64,000 bases of DNA from Marthasterias glacialis (Eukaryota > Echinodermata > Asteroidea > Forcipulatida > Asteriidae): positions 6,616,505 to 6,680,504 of the forward strand of contig OU452233.1 in NCBI GenBank assembly GCA_911728455.2. Reading direction: 5' to 3'. Position 1 is the first letter of the stretch. Every line of letters starts with the position of its first letter. Positions 22,121-34,772 of this stretch are shown one piece after another. Under the pieces are notes generated by a model. It ran no database searches. It had not been told where the DNA came from and saw only the letters and a program-made list of their open reading frames with translations. The translations under genes were made by a program, and so were the position numbers.

Positions 22121-22772
22121 ATGTCTGCCCAGGAGCCTGTGATTGGAACATATAACATGATGAACAATCACCTCAGCATGCATGACATTCCCCAGACCCA
22201 GCTGAGCAGCGAGACTAGCTCTACCAGTAGCGAGTTGGAGTCGGCGCTCAGCAATGCTGTCAAGACACCCCCTGGGATACTAGAGAACGGCCCGGACGGC
22301 TACCCGTCGGACGGGTCGTCCTCCGTAGAGAACCAGCCAGGGAACAACCCCATGCCCGTTACTTATGTCAACGGGCCAGTGCAACTAACCGCACCGAGCG
22401 GCTACACCGAGTATGTCGATGGACACATGGCGGACGGAAACGGATTGGATTATGCCGCCCCCGCCCAAGAGTATGACGGTCAACAAGCCGTGGGCGATTA
22501 TACCCAAGACTACCCCTCCCCGGAACAAATCTACCCTGGGGTGCCGACGTCTGGACAGGATTACCAAACGAACGCTGTAGGGGTACCGACACAAGTCGGG
22601 GACTACCAGGGCATGGGGGTAGGGGTTGGGGAAGAGATTTCGCCCCAGGGACAGGTGCCCGACACTGGCCAGAATAGTGGACAGGCCAATAAGAAGTATG
22701 TCTTCTACCTGCAGATAAAGCAAGGGGAGGCATTTCCTGTTGGCAATGGTGACCAAGTTCAGTATATTCACG
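22121..22772 (+). CDS. FNDC3: FNDC3 orthologue, first coding exon (codons 1-217 plus 1 nt)
   Basis: Start of the only host gene found. The ATG has A at -3 and follows an in-frame TAG at 22100-22102, so it is the first possible start. The exon ends at a consensus donor (CG|GTGAGT, GT at 22773) in phase 1. Most of the 217 residues are an acidic, Pro/Gly/Gln/Tyr-rich low-complexity region that I cannot align to vertebrate FNDC3. The last ~25 residues (193-217, with VFYLQIKQGEAF) match the start of the conserved FNDC3A/B N-terminus, where a short beta-like segment with GEAF is followed by a Pro-rich region. Family knowledge: FNDC3 proteins are ER/Golgi-associated, tail-anchored proteins with a Pro-rich N-terminus and about nine FN3 domains; mouse Fndc3a acts in spermatid-Sertoli adhesion and FNDC3B in adipogenesis. 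G+C is clearly higher than in the flanking introns. The frame runs past the donor to a stop at 22928-22930, but that tail is intronic. Confidence 0.85.
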
Positions 22773-23852
22773 GTGAGTACACATCTGGTATTATCGTTAG
22801 AAAACATTCTTGGAAAGTGACCAAGATTTTGTATTTTTGTTTTTCTTCTTTTTATCACGTCTTGGAATTAGTCTGCGGGAAAGAAATGCCATCAAAAACG
22901 TGCTTTTTAATCTACTGTAGGTGCCAGTGATTTTCATAAGCGATACCAGTCAAACTGGCAACGACACAGGGATCAAGTAATTATACATCATAAGGCCTTG
23001 TACAAAAAATCAGTATTTAGTTATTTAGTATCCTTCCTTATCAATTACTGCAGGTGGAGAGGATGTTTTTTTTTTCCCCTTCCTTTTTCTTCCCCTCTTA
23101 CAATTAGTCAATACAATACACCACCAACCACATTGCCTTCACTCACCGTGCATTTATAGCGCTCGCAAAAAACAGGCTGGCACCCAGACTACATCAACAG
23201 AAAGAAAACGGTAGCCCGGTGCAGACCAACTTGCAGCGCACGGTGAGCCTTGACTAATCTTGACTTGAAGTCGGTATTATTGGTTGGATTGTGTTTGGTT
23301 TATCACCACCACAACTGGCAATAAAATTGACAAATCATCAATTTACACTTGGTATGCTACTGTGCCAAGTGTTTTAAAGTTTCCACAGTAAGTGTTGAAA
23401 GTTTTTTTTTTAACTGGTTGGGGTGTTTTTGCCTGTCGGGTGAGGCACTAACCAATTTTTTTGACATGGCAAGATAAGGGCCTCCCAAAATTTGCAATAT
23501 TTTAAAGTTAAGACAGAGTGTCTTGTGTACTTTTCAAGATCCCATTCCTCCCCAGAATAACAACTTTCACAAGTAATCACTGCTCTAGTCCAGACATTCT
23601 TCACTTTGCTCAGTTTCTACCTTTGTGCCCATCCCTCCCCCCCAACTCTCCCTTCTTTAGGCCCATCCCCCAATCTACTGGGAAATAAACAGTCAAACCC
23701 TCACTTTGTTGAGTGCAGTGTGCATGCTTTGTGAACAAGAATAAGTGACAAAGTTTAACTGAAGTGTGTATTTATAAAACTTGATTGTACCCGCAGTACA
23801 ATAGTGTGTACCCGTACAAGTGAGCACTTCTGTACCATTGTGTGCTTGGTAC

Positions 23853-24212
23853 AATAAGTCATTTGCGAGTTAGATTTGAATAATATCTGGTTCAATAACT
23901 TGCTGTGAATGCTGAATTTGAATTCGTCAGACTAAAAATACTGTTGCTATACATGTACATCAGATGGTTCAGGGCAAGCATCTATAACATGACTCCAGAT
24001 CAGCATAGACTGGTACCCGTGTGCCAAACCATTGGTTTACCAGTCATTGAAAAATTAATTCAAGAGTGTTTCTTATGTATGAAAGATCTAACCGGTGGTG
24101 GATGTTTAGCAACATTGGGTTAAGACTTACGAGTTCAAATGGAGCATTCATTCATGGCTAAGAAAGTCGGTTTACTATGTATAATTCAACGTTAACTTGC
24201 AAATGGCTTATT
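23853..24212. mobile_element. Hairpin element K, copy 1
   Basis: It starts AATAAGTCATTTGCGAGTTA and ends AACTTGCAAATGGCTTATT, inverted termini. Same family as 42947-43286. Its interior is unique. Confidence 0.7.
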
Positions 24213-24232
24213 TTACATAATATCCGACATAA

Positions 24233-24622
24233 TCCCACATGGCTGAGCGGTCAAGCGCACCAGACTCAAACTCTGGTGTTTTCTGATCAGCAGAGTTGGG
24301 GTTCGAGTCCTGACCTTGACACTTGCGTCCTTTAAAGCAAGGCAATAAAACCATTATTGCGATTGTCCTTTGGATGGGATGTAAAGCTGTTGGTCCCGTT
24401 TGTTGTGTAATGCGAGGGGTTTGGCCTGGTGTTTCTGGTATGGTCTGGCAGCAATATGCACCACCTCACCTTGTATGATACAGTACCTTTCAAGGTGTTG
24501 TATTATAGCTGCTTCTTCTCATAAAACCATTCTTAGCAAGCTAGCACCAGATCTGATAATTATGGGTCTGGAGTGTCATATGAAAGACACAGCGCATTAT
24601 AAAAATACATACTGTTATATAT
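24233..24622 (+). mobile_element. tRNA-Leu-like SINE
   Basis: Pol III box A TGGCTGAGCGG (24240-24250) and a perfect box B GGTTCGAGTCC (24300-24310), with a CTCAAAC anticodon-arm region. A body follows (CCTTTGGATGGGATGTAAAG, TTGTGTAATGC) that recurs at 54012-54280 and 59112-59380. The end resembles the LINE tails here. It is not a functional tRNA gene: the head continues straight into the SINE body and the 3' acceptor strand does not pair. Confidence 0.75.
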
Positions 24623-24909
24623 AAGTAGTGTAAATGTGCACACAAGTACAATTTGGATTTTCTTTATACACAACAAAATAAACAGCATTGTGCAACAGTT
24701 GCATATCCCTAGAGTTGTGTATCCCAGCACAAGGGACAGGAGTTATGGATGGGGAGGGAGGACCTTCCCCCTACTCCTGTAAGCTGTAGGCCTTCAAGCA
24801 AGTTTCTTCTCAACCCAGTTTTATCCAAAGGTATAAAACAAATTAGCCATCCATTTGGCAAGTCAAATATGATTGATTGTCCCATGTACAAGTATGGTAT
24901 TTAATGGAG

Positions 24910-24985
24910 TAGTTTTTCAGATGTAGGCCACGGGTTCAATTCCTGTCCGAGTCACTATGGAGGTTGTTCTACTCCATGTGTTTAC
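24910..24985 (+). repeat. tRNA-derived fragment with box B
   Basis: GGGTTCAATTCCTGTCCGAG is a box-B-like sequence with no paired acceptor arm. A SINE remnant is the likeliest reading. Confidence 0.35.
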
Positions 24986-25167
24986 ACGCTTGTACACAAC
25001 TATTTTCAACAGTACTCAGCATGTACATATGTACATGTATGTAGTAAATGACAGTTAAAATAAGTTTCTTTCAAATACATTGTGTTTTTTTTTTAATTAA
25101 TACTTTCAAATACATATGCTTTTAATATACTCAGAGTTCACACATTAAAATCCTAAATCCTTGGGTT

Positions 25168-25330
25168 GTAAACTAGAGTCCTTCCTCGCTCTAACAAAAT
25201 CCAGCACCACATGGTATTAACACAACAACCCAAACTGTTGGACTCTTGATGATGGTGGTATGGCTGATACCATGTGAAGCATGATCAGTTTACTAGTGCA
25301 GTTCTCAGTCTAACAGAATTAAACAAAAGC
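25168..25330. repeat. Dispersed repeat G, copy 2
   Basis: GAGTCCTTCCTCGCTCTAAC...AAATCCAGCACCACATGGTA resembles 6846-6980. Confidence 0.5.
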
Positions 25331-25547
25331 TGGTGGATTTTGATGGGTTGGGTGACGCTTAGGGTTAAGCATCCAATCCAGAAACACTGAGACAAGCCAT
25401 TTACCACGTGGTTGAGCTAACATTTGATGAACAAAATTTGTTCAGGGAAAATTATACGACTCCATAGCACCTTTAAGCCATTTCAAATTAATACTACCGT
25501 TAAAAGCTGTCGGGACTCAAAACTTCAAGAAAATATTTACTAGACTA

Positions 25548-25672
25548 CAGGACTGAATTTCATGGCTCTGCTAACCACAGAATTCTGCGCTTACAGCGCC
25601 CTGTAAAAGTATATGATTCTATGGAGCATATAATTCCACGGTAAGCAATGTCATGAAATTGGGCCCAGGTCT
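25548..25672. mobile_element. Hairpin MITE-like repeat
   Basis: Termini AATTTCATGGCTCTGCTAAC and TAAGCAATGTCATGAAATTG are inverted. It is related to 27262-27402 (GAATTCTG-GCTTAC phrase). Confidence 0.65.
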
Positions 25673-25807
25673 TGTAGCTCAGCCATTTCACTGGACGAGA
25701 AATATTTTTGACAACACCTAAAATAATTCTTTTTTTTAAATGTTATATGGAAAACTTTAAAGAGGAGCTTTGGAACTGAAAAGCTTTACAGTTTGAATCT
25801 TCAACGG

Positions 25808-25955
25808 GCCTGATAATTCATAGAGGCAACAGAGGCAATTGCCTCCATGCCCTTGGTCATTGCCTCGGTGCCCCTCGAAATATTCCAGTAGAATTTTGCA
25901 TTTCCCTCATTGACGTGTCCTTTAGTCAATGAAAAAACAATGACTTGCCCTTACA
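25808..25955 (+). repeat. AGGCCTGA-family repeat, subfamily A
   Basis: GGCCTGATAATTCATAGAGG, GGCAATTGCCTCCATGCCC and CATTGCCTCGGTGCCCCTCG. Confidence 0.75.
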
Positions 25956-27089
25956 AGAGCTTCAAAAGGGTGTGTATGGAAAAACACTGGACTGCAAGAA
26001 CTTGTTCTATTGCGGCGCTTTTACTGGCCAAATGCTAAAAATGATGGGACTTTGGCCAGCGGATATTTCAAGCCCTGGCTGTGCATATTATTACTCATGT
26101 TCTTTGTGTTGAAGTACGAATTATGAACATGAAAAATCTCATTGGCATTATGTAGTTCAGTGAACTATACAAACCACAAGGGAGGTTTACATTGTATGTC
26201 CACATGCAGGGGGTCGTGCGTTAAGGTACCGAAGCTACTGCACTACAACAATCAGACATCCCAAAGTTAATTTGTCAGTTTGATTGAACTTAAAAAACAA
26301 TAGTTTCCTAGAATGAGGGTGTAAACCTTCCTTGTACACCTTTGGATGTCTATTGTGTTTTTTGGGAAGATCTAAAAAAAACTCACCATCTTATTTTTGT
26401 CTATATGGTACTTTTCACAATATTTACCCTGAAACAGCTTAGTTAGAAAAACCACCATCTGTGGATGTAAACTGTGTTTTCGGGGAACATTTCGTGCACA
26501 TAGTTGGTGAGGTTTATTTCATGGGAATTCTTGAAATTGATTCCTTTTATAAACCATGAGTGAAGCGATAATAATGTCACCGCTAAACCACATAAAAACC
26601 AGCCTGTATACCATGCCTTTCTGTGTCAACATCATAACCTTCACATAATTAACAGTTTGCACCGAGTAGTTGATGCTAACTTGTCGGCCCCTGCTAGGCC
26701 CACCTCACCAACTACGTGCACGAACCAGTCCCCAAAATGTCGCCAACTATTGTTTGGATATGAGAAATAACATCCGCCAGGGTCTACCACAGTATCAGGT
26801 TCAGCAATGACCCTGATCAACCCTTGCAGGATATCCTTATTACAGACCTATTAATCTCTCTTATCAATTGCTGTGATTTCTCTTGTAACATGATCACTAA
26901 GCCTGCCAAATGATGATGGGGAAGGGTGGGGGGGAGGGTTAGCGTGCAGCCATCCGCACCACAAGACATGTTTTTCAAAAATATTATATGTATTTGCCTG
27001 GCTAATTATGCTAATTATGGTACAGTGGTAAATACATGATTATGAAGTGCAAAAGACTTGTTCATTTTGCAAGATGGTTATCCAGTCAG

Positions 27090-27256
27090 GCCTGAATTAC
27101 ACAGAGGCCCAGGAAGCCAATATGGCCTCTGTTGCCCTGGTATTGGCTTTGGTGCCCCTTCAATGGTTTCCCATAGACTGAAATATTTTCCCAATGGAAG
27201 TGCCCTTTGCAAAATAAAAATGGCCTTGCCCTCTCAAAGATGAATTTCTAGGCCTG
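27090..27256 (+). repeat. AGGCCTGA-family repeat, subfamily B
   Basis: Bounded by AGGCCTGAATTACACAGAGG and CTAGGCCTGA. The interior GGCCTCTGTTGCCCTGGTAT and AATGGAAGTGCCCTTTGCAA match 15705-15850. Confidence 0.8.
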
Positions 27257-27261
27257 ACATG

Positions 27262-27402
27262 GACCCAGTTTCATGGCACTGCTTACCGTAGAATTCTGTG
27301 CTTACGCCCTGCCGCGGCCCATAGAAATACGCACGTTATAGTGCGCCATAAGCACATAGCTATTTGGAAGTCAGCGCCGTGAAATTGGGCCCAGTTGATT
27401 GA
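27262..27402. mobile_element. Hairpin MITE-like repeat
   Basis: Starts GGACCCAGTTTCATGGC and ends GCCGTGAAATTGGGCCC: near-perfect inverted termini around GAATTCTGTGCTTACG. Confidence 0.7.
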
Positions 27403-27418
27403 TGTTATGTGGATGTTC

Positions 27419-27849
27419 TATCCCAGCTGTAGAATCATCCCAACTATAGTCGGCACCAGTCCCAACCTGAGTGTTACAGTTGGGACGGCCCAACAATAGC
27501 TGGGATTGCGCGATGGTATAATCGGTCTGTACGTAAGCCGCTAAAGAAATTTTCGATCATCTCAAGTTTTTCTGAGAACGGGGCTCGTGTGTGATATTCG
27601 GTAATTATCACGGAAAAACTGGAGAAGAGTTGATAAGAATCCATTACTCTACATGTATGTCCATGATCTATCACGCACCCACGCCACCTGCCAGCAGCCT
27701 AGTGTTGCGACCACCCATGGACCACCCTATGCCCTGGATGTCCTGCTATGTACATGTACATGTACATGTACATGTACATGTAGTTGGTCCGTCCCAACTC
27801 AAGTTGGACCGGTCCTAACTATAGTTGGGATGATACTAAAGTTGGGACG
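27419..27849. mobile_element. Hairpin element with CCCAACT-rich arms
   Basis: Left arm TCATCCCAACTATAGTCGG...CAGTTGGGACGGCCCAAC; right arm GTCCGTCCCAACTCAAG...AACTATAGTTGGGATGAT. The (TACATG)n run at 27748-27780 lies inside the right part. Confidence 0.65.
27748..27780. repeat. (TACATG)n microsatellite
   Basis: Five to six units of TACATG in tandem. Confidence 0.9.
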
Positions 27850-28001
27850 AAACAAATACATGTACATGTCATCAAAATTTGTAGTTTCTTGTAAATCGAT
27901 TCCACAATTCCTTGCCAGAACTTGTGGGGGCCAGCCCCCTCCTTGCCTCTCTGCTCAATGTTGATGTGGTCACTTTTGTGTGTTTGCGTTTTATAGTAGT
28001 A

Positions 28002-28150
28002 GGCATGCAACTTTTCAGCTAATCAGCTGGTTTCCTTGTTTTTGCTTTTTCAGCTGTGCCATTGAAAATTAAAAAACACTGTTACAAAGTCTTGCTGTGC
28101 CTGGCACTTTCCGCTTTTTGTGTCCAAGGACAAACTGCAGTTACAGTTAC
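28002..28150 (+). repeat. Dispersed repeat D, copy 2
   Basis: GGCATGCAACTTTTCAGC then TACAAAGTCTTGCTGTGCCT and GGACAAACTGCAGTTACAG. Confidence 0.65.
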
Positions 28151-30654
28151 TTTTGGTTATACCTGATAAGGCTGGGGTGGGGTGGGATAGAAGGGGGGGG
28201 GGGTTGACTCCTGATATGAGTGCAGGTGTCCCAGTAGTTAATGATCATGGTCAGCTGTTGAGGGTTGAATTTCAAAAGCTCCTCTCAAAGCCTTTTCTAA
28301 TTTTTGAATTTTAAGTTTAATGAAGTCTCGCAGAGGATCACCTGCAGACTTTGTGCAAACACTCAAACAATAATTGCCCTCCCATTTGTACAGTTGACAA
28401 CCCTGGTAAGACTCCCAGCTTCTTATCCACCCCAAATTCCATCTGACAATTTAACCCTTTCACCTCCAAGGCAGATCTCCAGTCATGACCTCTAAGATTC
28501 CAAGCAAGGAGACACCTTCCCAACTGATCCTAAAAGAAATATAGAATTTGACCAGTTATAATTTCTCAGCTGGATTTGCATGTGGCAAGTGACAATAGCT
28601 TGTCTGTTAAAAAGGCATTTAATTGCCCTCAGGTCCAGGCATGGAATTTCATAATGACAGGGACAAAGCCGTATTTCATCAGTTAAGGGCACCGCTGTTA
28701 AAGTGTCTTCAAGTGAATATTTTTAAGGGGTACGTCAAAGCCAAGACTAGGGTGACTTGGGCCTATCTGGAACTTCATGGAATTTTAAATAGACCTTAAA
28801 TGCTCATGACGTATGACGTCACTGCAGTGAGGTGCCCTCGTGTAGAGAGGTCAAAAGGCCCAAACCTGTGCACTGTACCTGCATGTACTTAGCTTCACGT
28901 TTCCGTTGTTTCATCACCATTTCACCTCTGGGATGGTGGCGGGATGACGTCAAGGCATTGATTGGTGATACAGAAAATGTCCAGTTGACAGAAAAAACAG
29001 AATTAAATCAGCTCATGTATAAGTCCTAAAACAACATTACAGTTTGAATACACGCCATCAAGTACTTGAAAGAATTGTTTAAAAAAGAAACTTAATACCT
29101 GAGACAGGAATTTAACCTACATTTACAATAACATACATGTTGTACAATGTTAGAGCACATTAACAGAACATCAATGTGTAGGTTGAATCTTTCAGTCTCT
29201 TATAAGTTGAATCTAAGCTTATTGGTACAAAGGGAATGAACATACATGTACCTAGTACCATTAGTAGTGGTTTTTCCAACGCAACCAAAGTTGTACTTTA
29301 TCTTGATTCAAAGAGAGTAAGCATACCAGTAGCAGCAGTTTTGCCAGCATGAGGAAGTGTCTCACAAGTCGGGCATGTTCCAGGCACTAAAGAACGTTCC
29401 CGTAAGGCATAATATGCCTGCGATCCAGTGGACCACCAGAACGTTCTGCTAGACCAGGACATTGTGCCGAACTACCGGAAATTTTCTACACGAGAAAATA
29501 CATGTATGTACATTGGCATTTTGAACGTTCAAATGGAATGCTGAGGCTGTCCAATGGATCAGTCTACATGTACGCCCGCTGAAATACCCAACCCATCCAA
29601 TTAGAATGTTCCTACTGTTCTGACTTTTGAGGCACTCCCTTACAATTAACACTGCTCCTTATCTTTACTCATAGAGAGTAAGCATTGTAGTAGCAGCAGT
29701 TTCGTCAAAATAACTAATGCCATACTTAGATTCAAAGAGAGTAGGCCTATATGTAGTACTCAGCAGTTTCACCTAATTTTGTTACCTTGGTGGGTAAGCT
29801 GATGTACAAGATAATAACAAGAAGTGATTTTTGTAGCTGGTCACTGGACCAGTAAACTTACGACCTTACTGGGTCCCCTGTGACTCCTGAATGGTGAACC
29901 TGTTTTGGTTGATCAACTGGAGTTAAACTTGATTCCATCTGATTGTATCAGGGAATTGCCTTGTACCTGTATAGTTACTTGTTGTACATTTCCACATTGT
30001 ACAAGTCCAGGTAATCCATTTTCCTGCTAATTTTTTTTAGTGTATGTATGTCTTTTAAGTGTGCAGTTGTCTTGTGCAAAAGAGTGGACATTTATAGTAT
30101 GCATGTGGTTGAAGATTTCTAAAAATGGCTGACCAAGGTCATTTGCCAGAAGAAAAAAATAAATAAAAAAATTAAAAAATTAACCGATGTTACTGAATGC
30201 ACACCATGGGATATTACAAGCCCTCTGGATTTAGGGGTTGTTAAATCTATGGTGTTTTTACTGGAAATATGAAAATGATGCTTAATGTTTAACAATGTTG
30301 CTTAATGCATTAATGAAAGAAATCCAAATGAACCCCCCCCCCATTATCTCTTTCAAAAGTGGTATTAATTATACCCAGTTATAGCGAGTTTCACAGGCTT
30401 GGAACTTTTTATTACCTTGTTTTGTTTAATGCTGAAAAACAAAGAAAGTTTGGTGTGCTGGGCAGTTTCGTCTTTTCTTTTTGCATTTTGTTTGGTAAAC
30501 TCTGTAGGGCCTACAAGTTTGAGCAGGACTGTTCCCAGTACATTCTGCTATTTTGTAATACTATGTAACACATTGTTTCACAATGTTTCACAGTGTATTT
30601 AAAGGCTACACTATTAAGCTACTGTGTTACACCCCAGCATTTAAGTCTTCTTCC

Positions 30655-30775
30655 TTCTTAACCAGTTGCTGCCAGGATTTTTTGTTGTTGTTGTCCTGTC
30701 CCCCTGGGGGTCGAGGGTTCAAATCCCACCCCAGTAGCTCATGCCTGTTGCCCCCCCCCCCCCCAGAGTATACAG
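30655..30775 (+). repeat. Repeat H start fused to box-B-like sequence
   Basis: AACCAGTTGCTGCCAGGATT is the start phrase of repeat H. It is followed by GAGGGTTCAAATCCCACCCC (SINE-like box B) and a C15 run. Confidence 0.5.
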
Positions 30776-30959
30776 TACCTATCATATATCAGTGTTAGGT
30801 AAAGCACAAATAAAATATTTTTTTCTCGATTCAATTATTGCATGAATTTATAGGGGAATACACTTTTTCGCTTTTTGTGCATTTACAATAACAAGGTTTT
30901 CCTGACAAAGTTTTGCAAATGTTGAAATTGCCGATGTCTGATCATATTTGTCTTAACAC

Positions 30960-31170
30960 TGAGTTGCAGGCCAATACCGAAAAATGTGAACAATAGGCAA
31001 TATATTATTTTATAAATTTATGATCACATTCACAAAAATTGTAAAATGAAAATATCTAGATTGCACAGTAGAGCTTTTAAAACCAAACATAAACATCAAT
31101 GAAAAAACATTCCTGGGACTTTGTCTCAATTCAGCATGTCTCGGCGAAACTGCAAATTTTTTTTAACCAC
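30960..31170 (+). repeat. Dispersed repeat E, copy
   Basis: TAGATTGCACAGTAGAGCTT, AAACCAAACATAAACATCAA and TCTCAATTCAGCATG match 6670-6760. Confidence 0.65.
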
Positions 31171-32162
31171 AGTTTGGAGTTTTTTTTTGGGTGCACCCTG
31201 TGATTGACTCATTTCCCATATCAACTCTACTTCTATGATGATTTCAGAAGAGAATTTGATGCATATTCTTGTAAAAATCGTTTGCATAGCTAATAACAAT
31301 GGTGTGGCCATCCTCCCAACACTGACTCTGACAAACCTGTTTGATGAGTCAGGACCATACATACATACTGCAGGGACCTGTTTATGTCGGACAGTGATGA
31401 GATGTGTTAACAATTCCAATGAAGCCAAAACTGGGTTTTAACCTCCCTGCATTGAAGCACTAATGGAGATGGACAGCCAGGCTTTCTTAGAAAATAATTA
31501 AGTATAGGCATAGGTGTCTGTCCATATATGTTGATGTGTGATATTAACTGCAAGGCTGCAAGGGTCAAATGGATCGACACAGTTGTCATTTTTCAGTGCT
31601 CATTCAACCTGTAAATAGATGGTGATAAATCCGATAAATTTGCATATGATTTTGAGGGCCCATCATGTGCCAGGCACAGCCAGTCTAGACCTGTTACTGG
31701 ATCAACTTCCCCCCCTTTGTTCCTAGTGGAGTGACCCGACTCCCTGCACCTTGGCCAGTGATAGTTCACCCTCATGGAGGGGAGTAATTTAATTATCATG
31801 GACAACCCCCTCTGTTGTGTTATAGATTGGCCTCATTGAGGTCACCCACCTGTGAATGGTGATGGGAATCACACATCTTGTTTCTGTTATGGTGGTGTTT
31901 TTTTTCTACAAATATCAATGCGGTGTCAATGGAGATTGTCTGTAAACAAAAAGTCAGGAATGGGGGCTTTCATACACATTTACCCCCCACTGTTTGGCCA
32001 TTCAATATCACCCAATGTGGTTTTGAATGATGGATAACCTATGCCAACCTGCAAAATATCATGTGGTGAATGTACATGTAGGCCTGACGATCCACTCTAG
32101 GACAATTTTTCCTAAGTAGAAGCATCCTTGCTCAATAATGAGGATAATATAAGGTTTTTTTT

Positions 32163-32230
32163 GGTAACATTTCAAGGGGCACTAAGGCAATGAGGAGGGC
32201 GGGGGGAATGGAGGTTAAAGTATCAGGCCT
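32163..32230 (-). repeat. AGGCCTGA-family repeat fragment
   Basis: GTAACATTTCAAGGGGCACT, AAGGCAATGAGG and GTATCAGGCCTATG. Confidence 0.6.
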
Positions 32231-32742
32231 ATGAATACACAGATGTATGCAAAGTTTCAGTGTTGTACCTAGGATTTCTCAAAATGGTGGGGCATTTGGA
32301 CCAAAATTTTGCAAGTTTGGCCGAAGCATAACGGAACATAGTACACACGGAGCGATCAAAAAATAAAGATTCACCATTTGTGTGCGACGGGAGCGCGCGC
32401 GCGATGTAGGTCGTATTACGGGCTGTACCACTTTGATACGGGGATTCGGGAGTACAAGAATCATCAGAGGGGCGTTGCGTATTAGATACTTGAAGTTTAA
32501 TACTCAGTCATAATGCACCTGCAACCAACTGTATGATTGTGGTTTAAGACATCAAAACATGAGATAAAAGCTTATTATAAATGCCAATGCTTTCAGATAA
32601 GGCATGGCTCCATAATAATGGAATACCGAATTAATGTAAAAACACCCAACACACAGAAAATCACTGAGGAAAACGTGAGTACAATAATTTGACAAACATT
32701 TACTGCACAACAAAAACATGATTGCAAGTTTTAGCAACCAAC

Positions 32743-32856
32743 ATTAATGTAACGTCTTTATAACATTTGAACAATCATACAAATAGAATTCAGTGACTAA
32801 TTAATGTAACGTCTTTATAACATTTGAACAATCATACAAATAGAATTCAGTGACTA
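32743..32856 (+). repeat. Perfect 57-bp tandem duplication
   Basis: Units 32743-32799 and 32800-32856 are identical as far as read (ATTAATGTAACGTC... to ...CAGTGACTA). Confidence 0.9.
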
Positions 32857-33379
32857 TTAATATGGTATTTTCCCATATAGACAAGACCCAGAGAAAACTG
32901 ACAACCCCCACACTCCCAAAATGAGCTGTCCCTGTACTAAGTCAATGGCCATATGTTTAACATTAACATGCACACTGGCACACACAAACACATCACACAG
33001 AAAAAGTTTTCAAAGTGAAGTGTTGTAACATGTATATTTCATTCTAGGGCAACAGGTTACAGTTAACCAGTCATCAACATTGTTACATGAATGGACAGAT
33101 AAACTATTCAGCTTCAAGAAGCCATTTGATCCAGGCAACTGCGCTGCGCAGTGCACGAGTTACGGCAAGTTATGTTAAAGGAGTAGTGTCAATTTCGATA
33201 GTTTTCCACGCCCCGCCATAGGCGCGAGAAAGAAAGTCAATTCGTTTAAATAAAAAAGGCAACAAGTTCCCTATTATATAGAATTAAACAACTTACATGA
33301 ATTGAAAGAGAGTAAATTCTTCTTCAAAGTACTGAACGATCCATAAAATTTGCTTGTTGCGATCTCAAGATATTACGAA

Positions 33380-33560
33380 TTTTGTATGAAATTCTGCATT
33401 TGAAAAGTAAATTTTGTGCGTATTTAGGGCCGGGCAAAAATGCTCAATGCAAAGGAGCGCTATGTTCCGTTATGCACTCTGAATTGAAGCGTGGTCATCG
33501 GAATGTGTTTTACTTGATGTTTATGTTTGTTTTGAAAAGCTCCACTGTGCAATTGTGCCA
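33380..33560 (-). repeat. Dispersed repeat E, reverse copy
   Basis: TTGATGTTTATGTTTG and AAGCTCCACTGTGCAATTGT are reverse-complement relatives of the 6660-6720 segment. Confidence 0.5.
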
Positions 33561-34074
33561 CCATAACACAACCTGTGCAGTTGAAATGGTTTCAAATGGT
33601 TAGTCAGCTCGCCAAATACCAAGAGTAGGAGGAATAATTCATTGCTGATGGTTAATGGTACTCAGAGTCAAGGGATGTAGAGAATTGTTTAAAGAGTACC
33701 CTAACATTTATTAGAACTGTCCAGTTTTCAAAAATCATCTGTGGCCAGTTTTTATGAATAAAAAAGGAAACACAATAAAGGGGGCCACTTTGCATCCATC
33801 ACGTTAGCATTTTTTTGCAATGGTTGTAATTTTTTTTAAAGTAGGCCTACTTGTACCTGAAACCACCCAAATGTGTGTCAACATGTGAATGCATACTGAA
33901 ATATGCATTTGAGTTGATTCATAATTTGATGTTTTCAGTTTTTTTGTTTTTTTTTTTTTTTTTTTTTAAATTCTCAAAATTTCATCAATTTTTTTCCGTC
34001 CATTTTTTGAATGAAATTTGAGAGAAATTAAAAAATTAATAATCTTATTCAACACAAATTATTTTCTCGTCTTT

Positions 34075-34150
34075 TGTCATGCCAATCAATGTAACCAAAT
34101 CGAGGCTGAAAGAAAGGTCAAAATAGTCTGGCCCTATTTAGCACGGTGAG
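34075..34150 (+). repeat. Dispersed repeat J fragment
   Basis: CCAATCAATGTAACCAAATC then GAGGCTGAAAG and AAAATAGTCTGGCCC. Confidence 0.6.
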
Positions 34151-34569
34151 AATTGGGAATCCCTGCTGCAGTGGCACCATAGGCAACATGACAAAGATTG
34201 TGACAGCATGATCAAGGTCTACAGATACGAAAGTGCCACATGTTTTTAAATATCTCTGGTTGTCAGACATTTATTGGATTATTCAATTTGATTCCAGCAG
34301 GACATGTTATTTGTTTTGGTATCAATATCACTATTTGTACTTTCGAAGAAATCAAAACTTGTTTTTATTTCCCGCAAACTCGCCGGGACGATCAAGTTTC
34401 ATACTTTTGGTCACAATTCAATACTTCCACAACAGTTCTTCCAAATTATGTGCTAAGATTAAGTTGCATCTAAATCAATTGGTTCACACGCATTTCAGGG
34501 CTTTGTGGTTTTGAACGATTTGTCCGATAACTTTGCACTGATATTCAGAAGGTATTACCCAAGGCAATC

Positions 34570-34772
34570 TGGGCCCATTTTCATTGAGCTGCTTAAGCAG
34601 ACAATTTTGCTCAACATTTTTCTGCTTATCAAAAATTAGCAGGATACCAGTCAAAGATGATACATGTGACATGGTATTTTGGCCGGTAACCTTATTCTGG
34701 TAAGCATAATCTGGTTGTGTGCTTATCTACTTTTTGTTCTTACAATGAAAGCAGCTCTATAAAATTGGGCCT
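34570..34772. mobile_element. Hairpin MITE-like repeat (GGGCCCAATTT family)
   Basis: Starts GGGCCCATTTTCATTGAGCT and ends AGCTCTATAAAATTGGGCC; inner ATACCAGTCA and GGTAACCTTATTCTGGTAAG. Confidence 0.75.

Noticed and set aside
22368-22858. Two minus-strand frames of 138 and 157 codons
   Set aside because: Antisense shadows of the GC-rich first coding exon of FNDC3; no family resemblance.
22773-22930. Continuation of the first FNDC3 exon to the stop at 22928-22930
   Set aside because: A consensus donor at 22773 and the protein-level join to 34899 show that this is intron.
24233-24317. Candidate tRNA-Leu gene
   Set aside because: Box A and box B are good, but the 3' acceptor strand does not pair and the sequence continues into a body shared with other copies; it is a SINE head.
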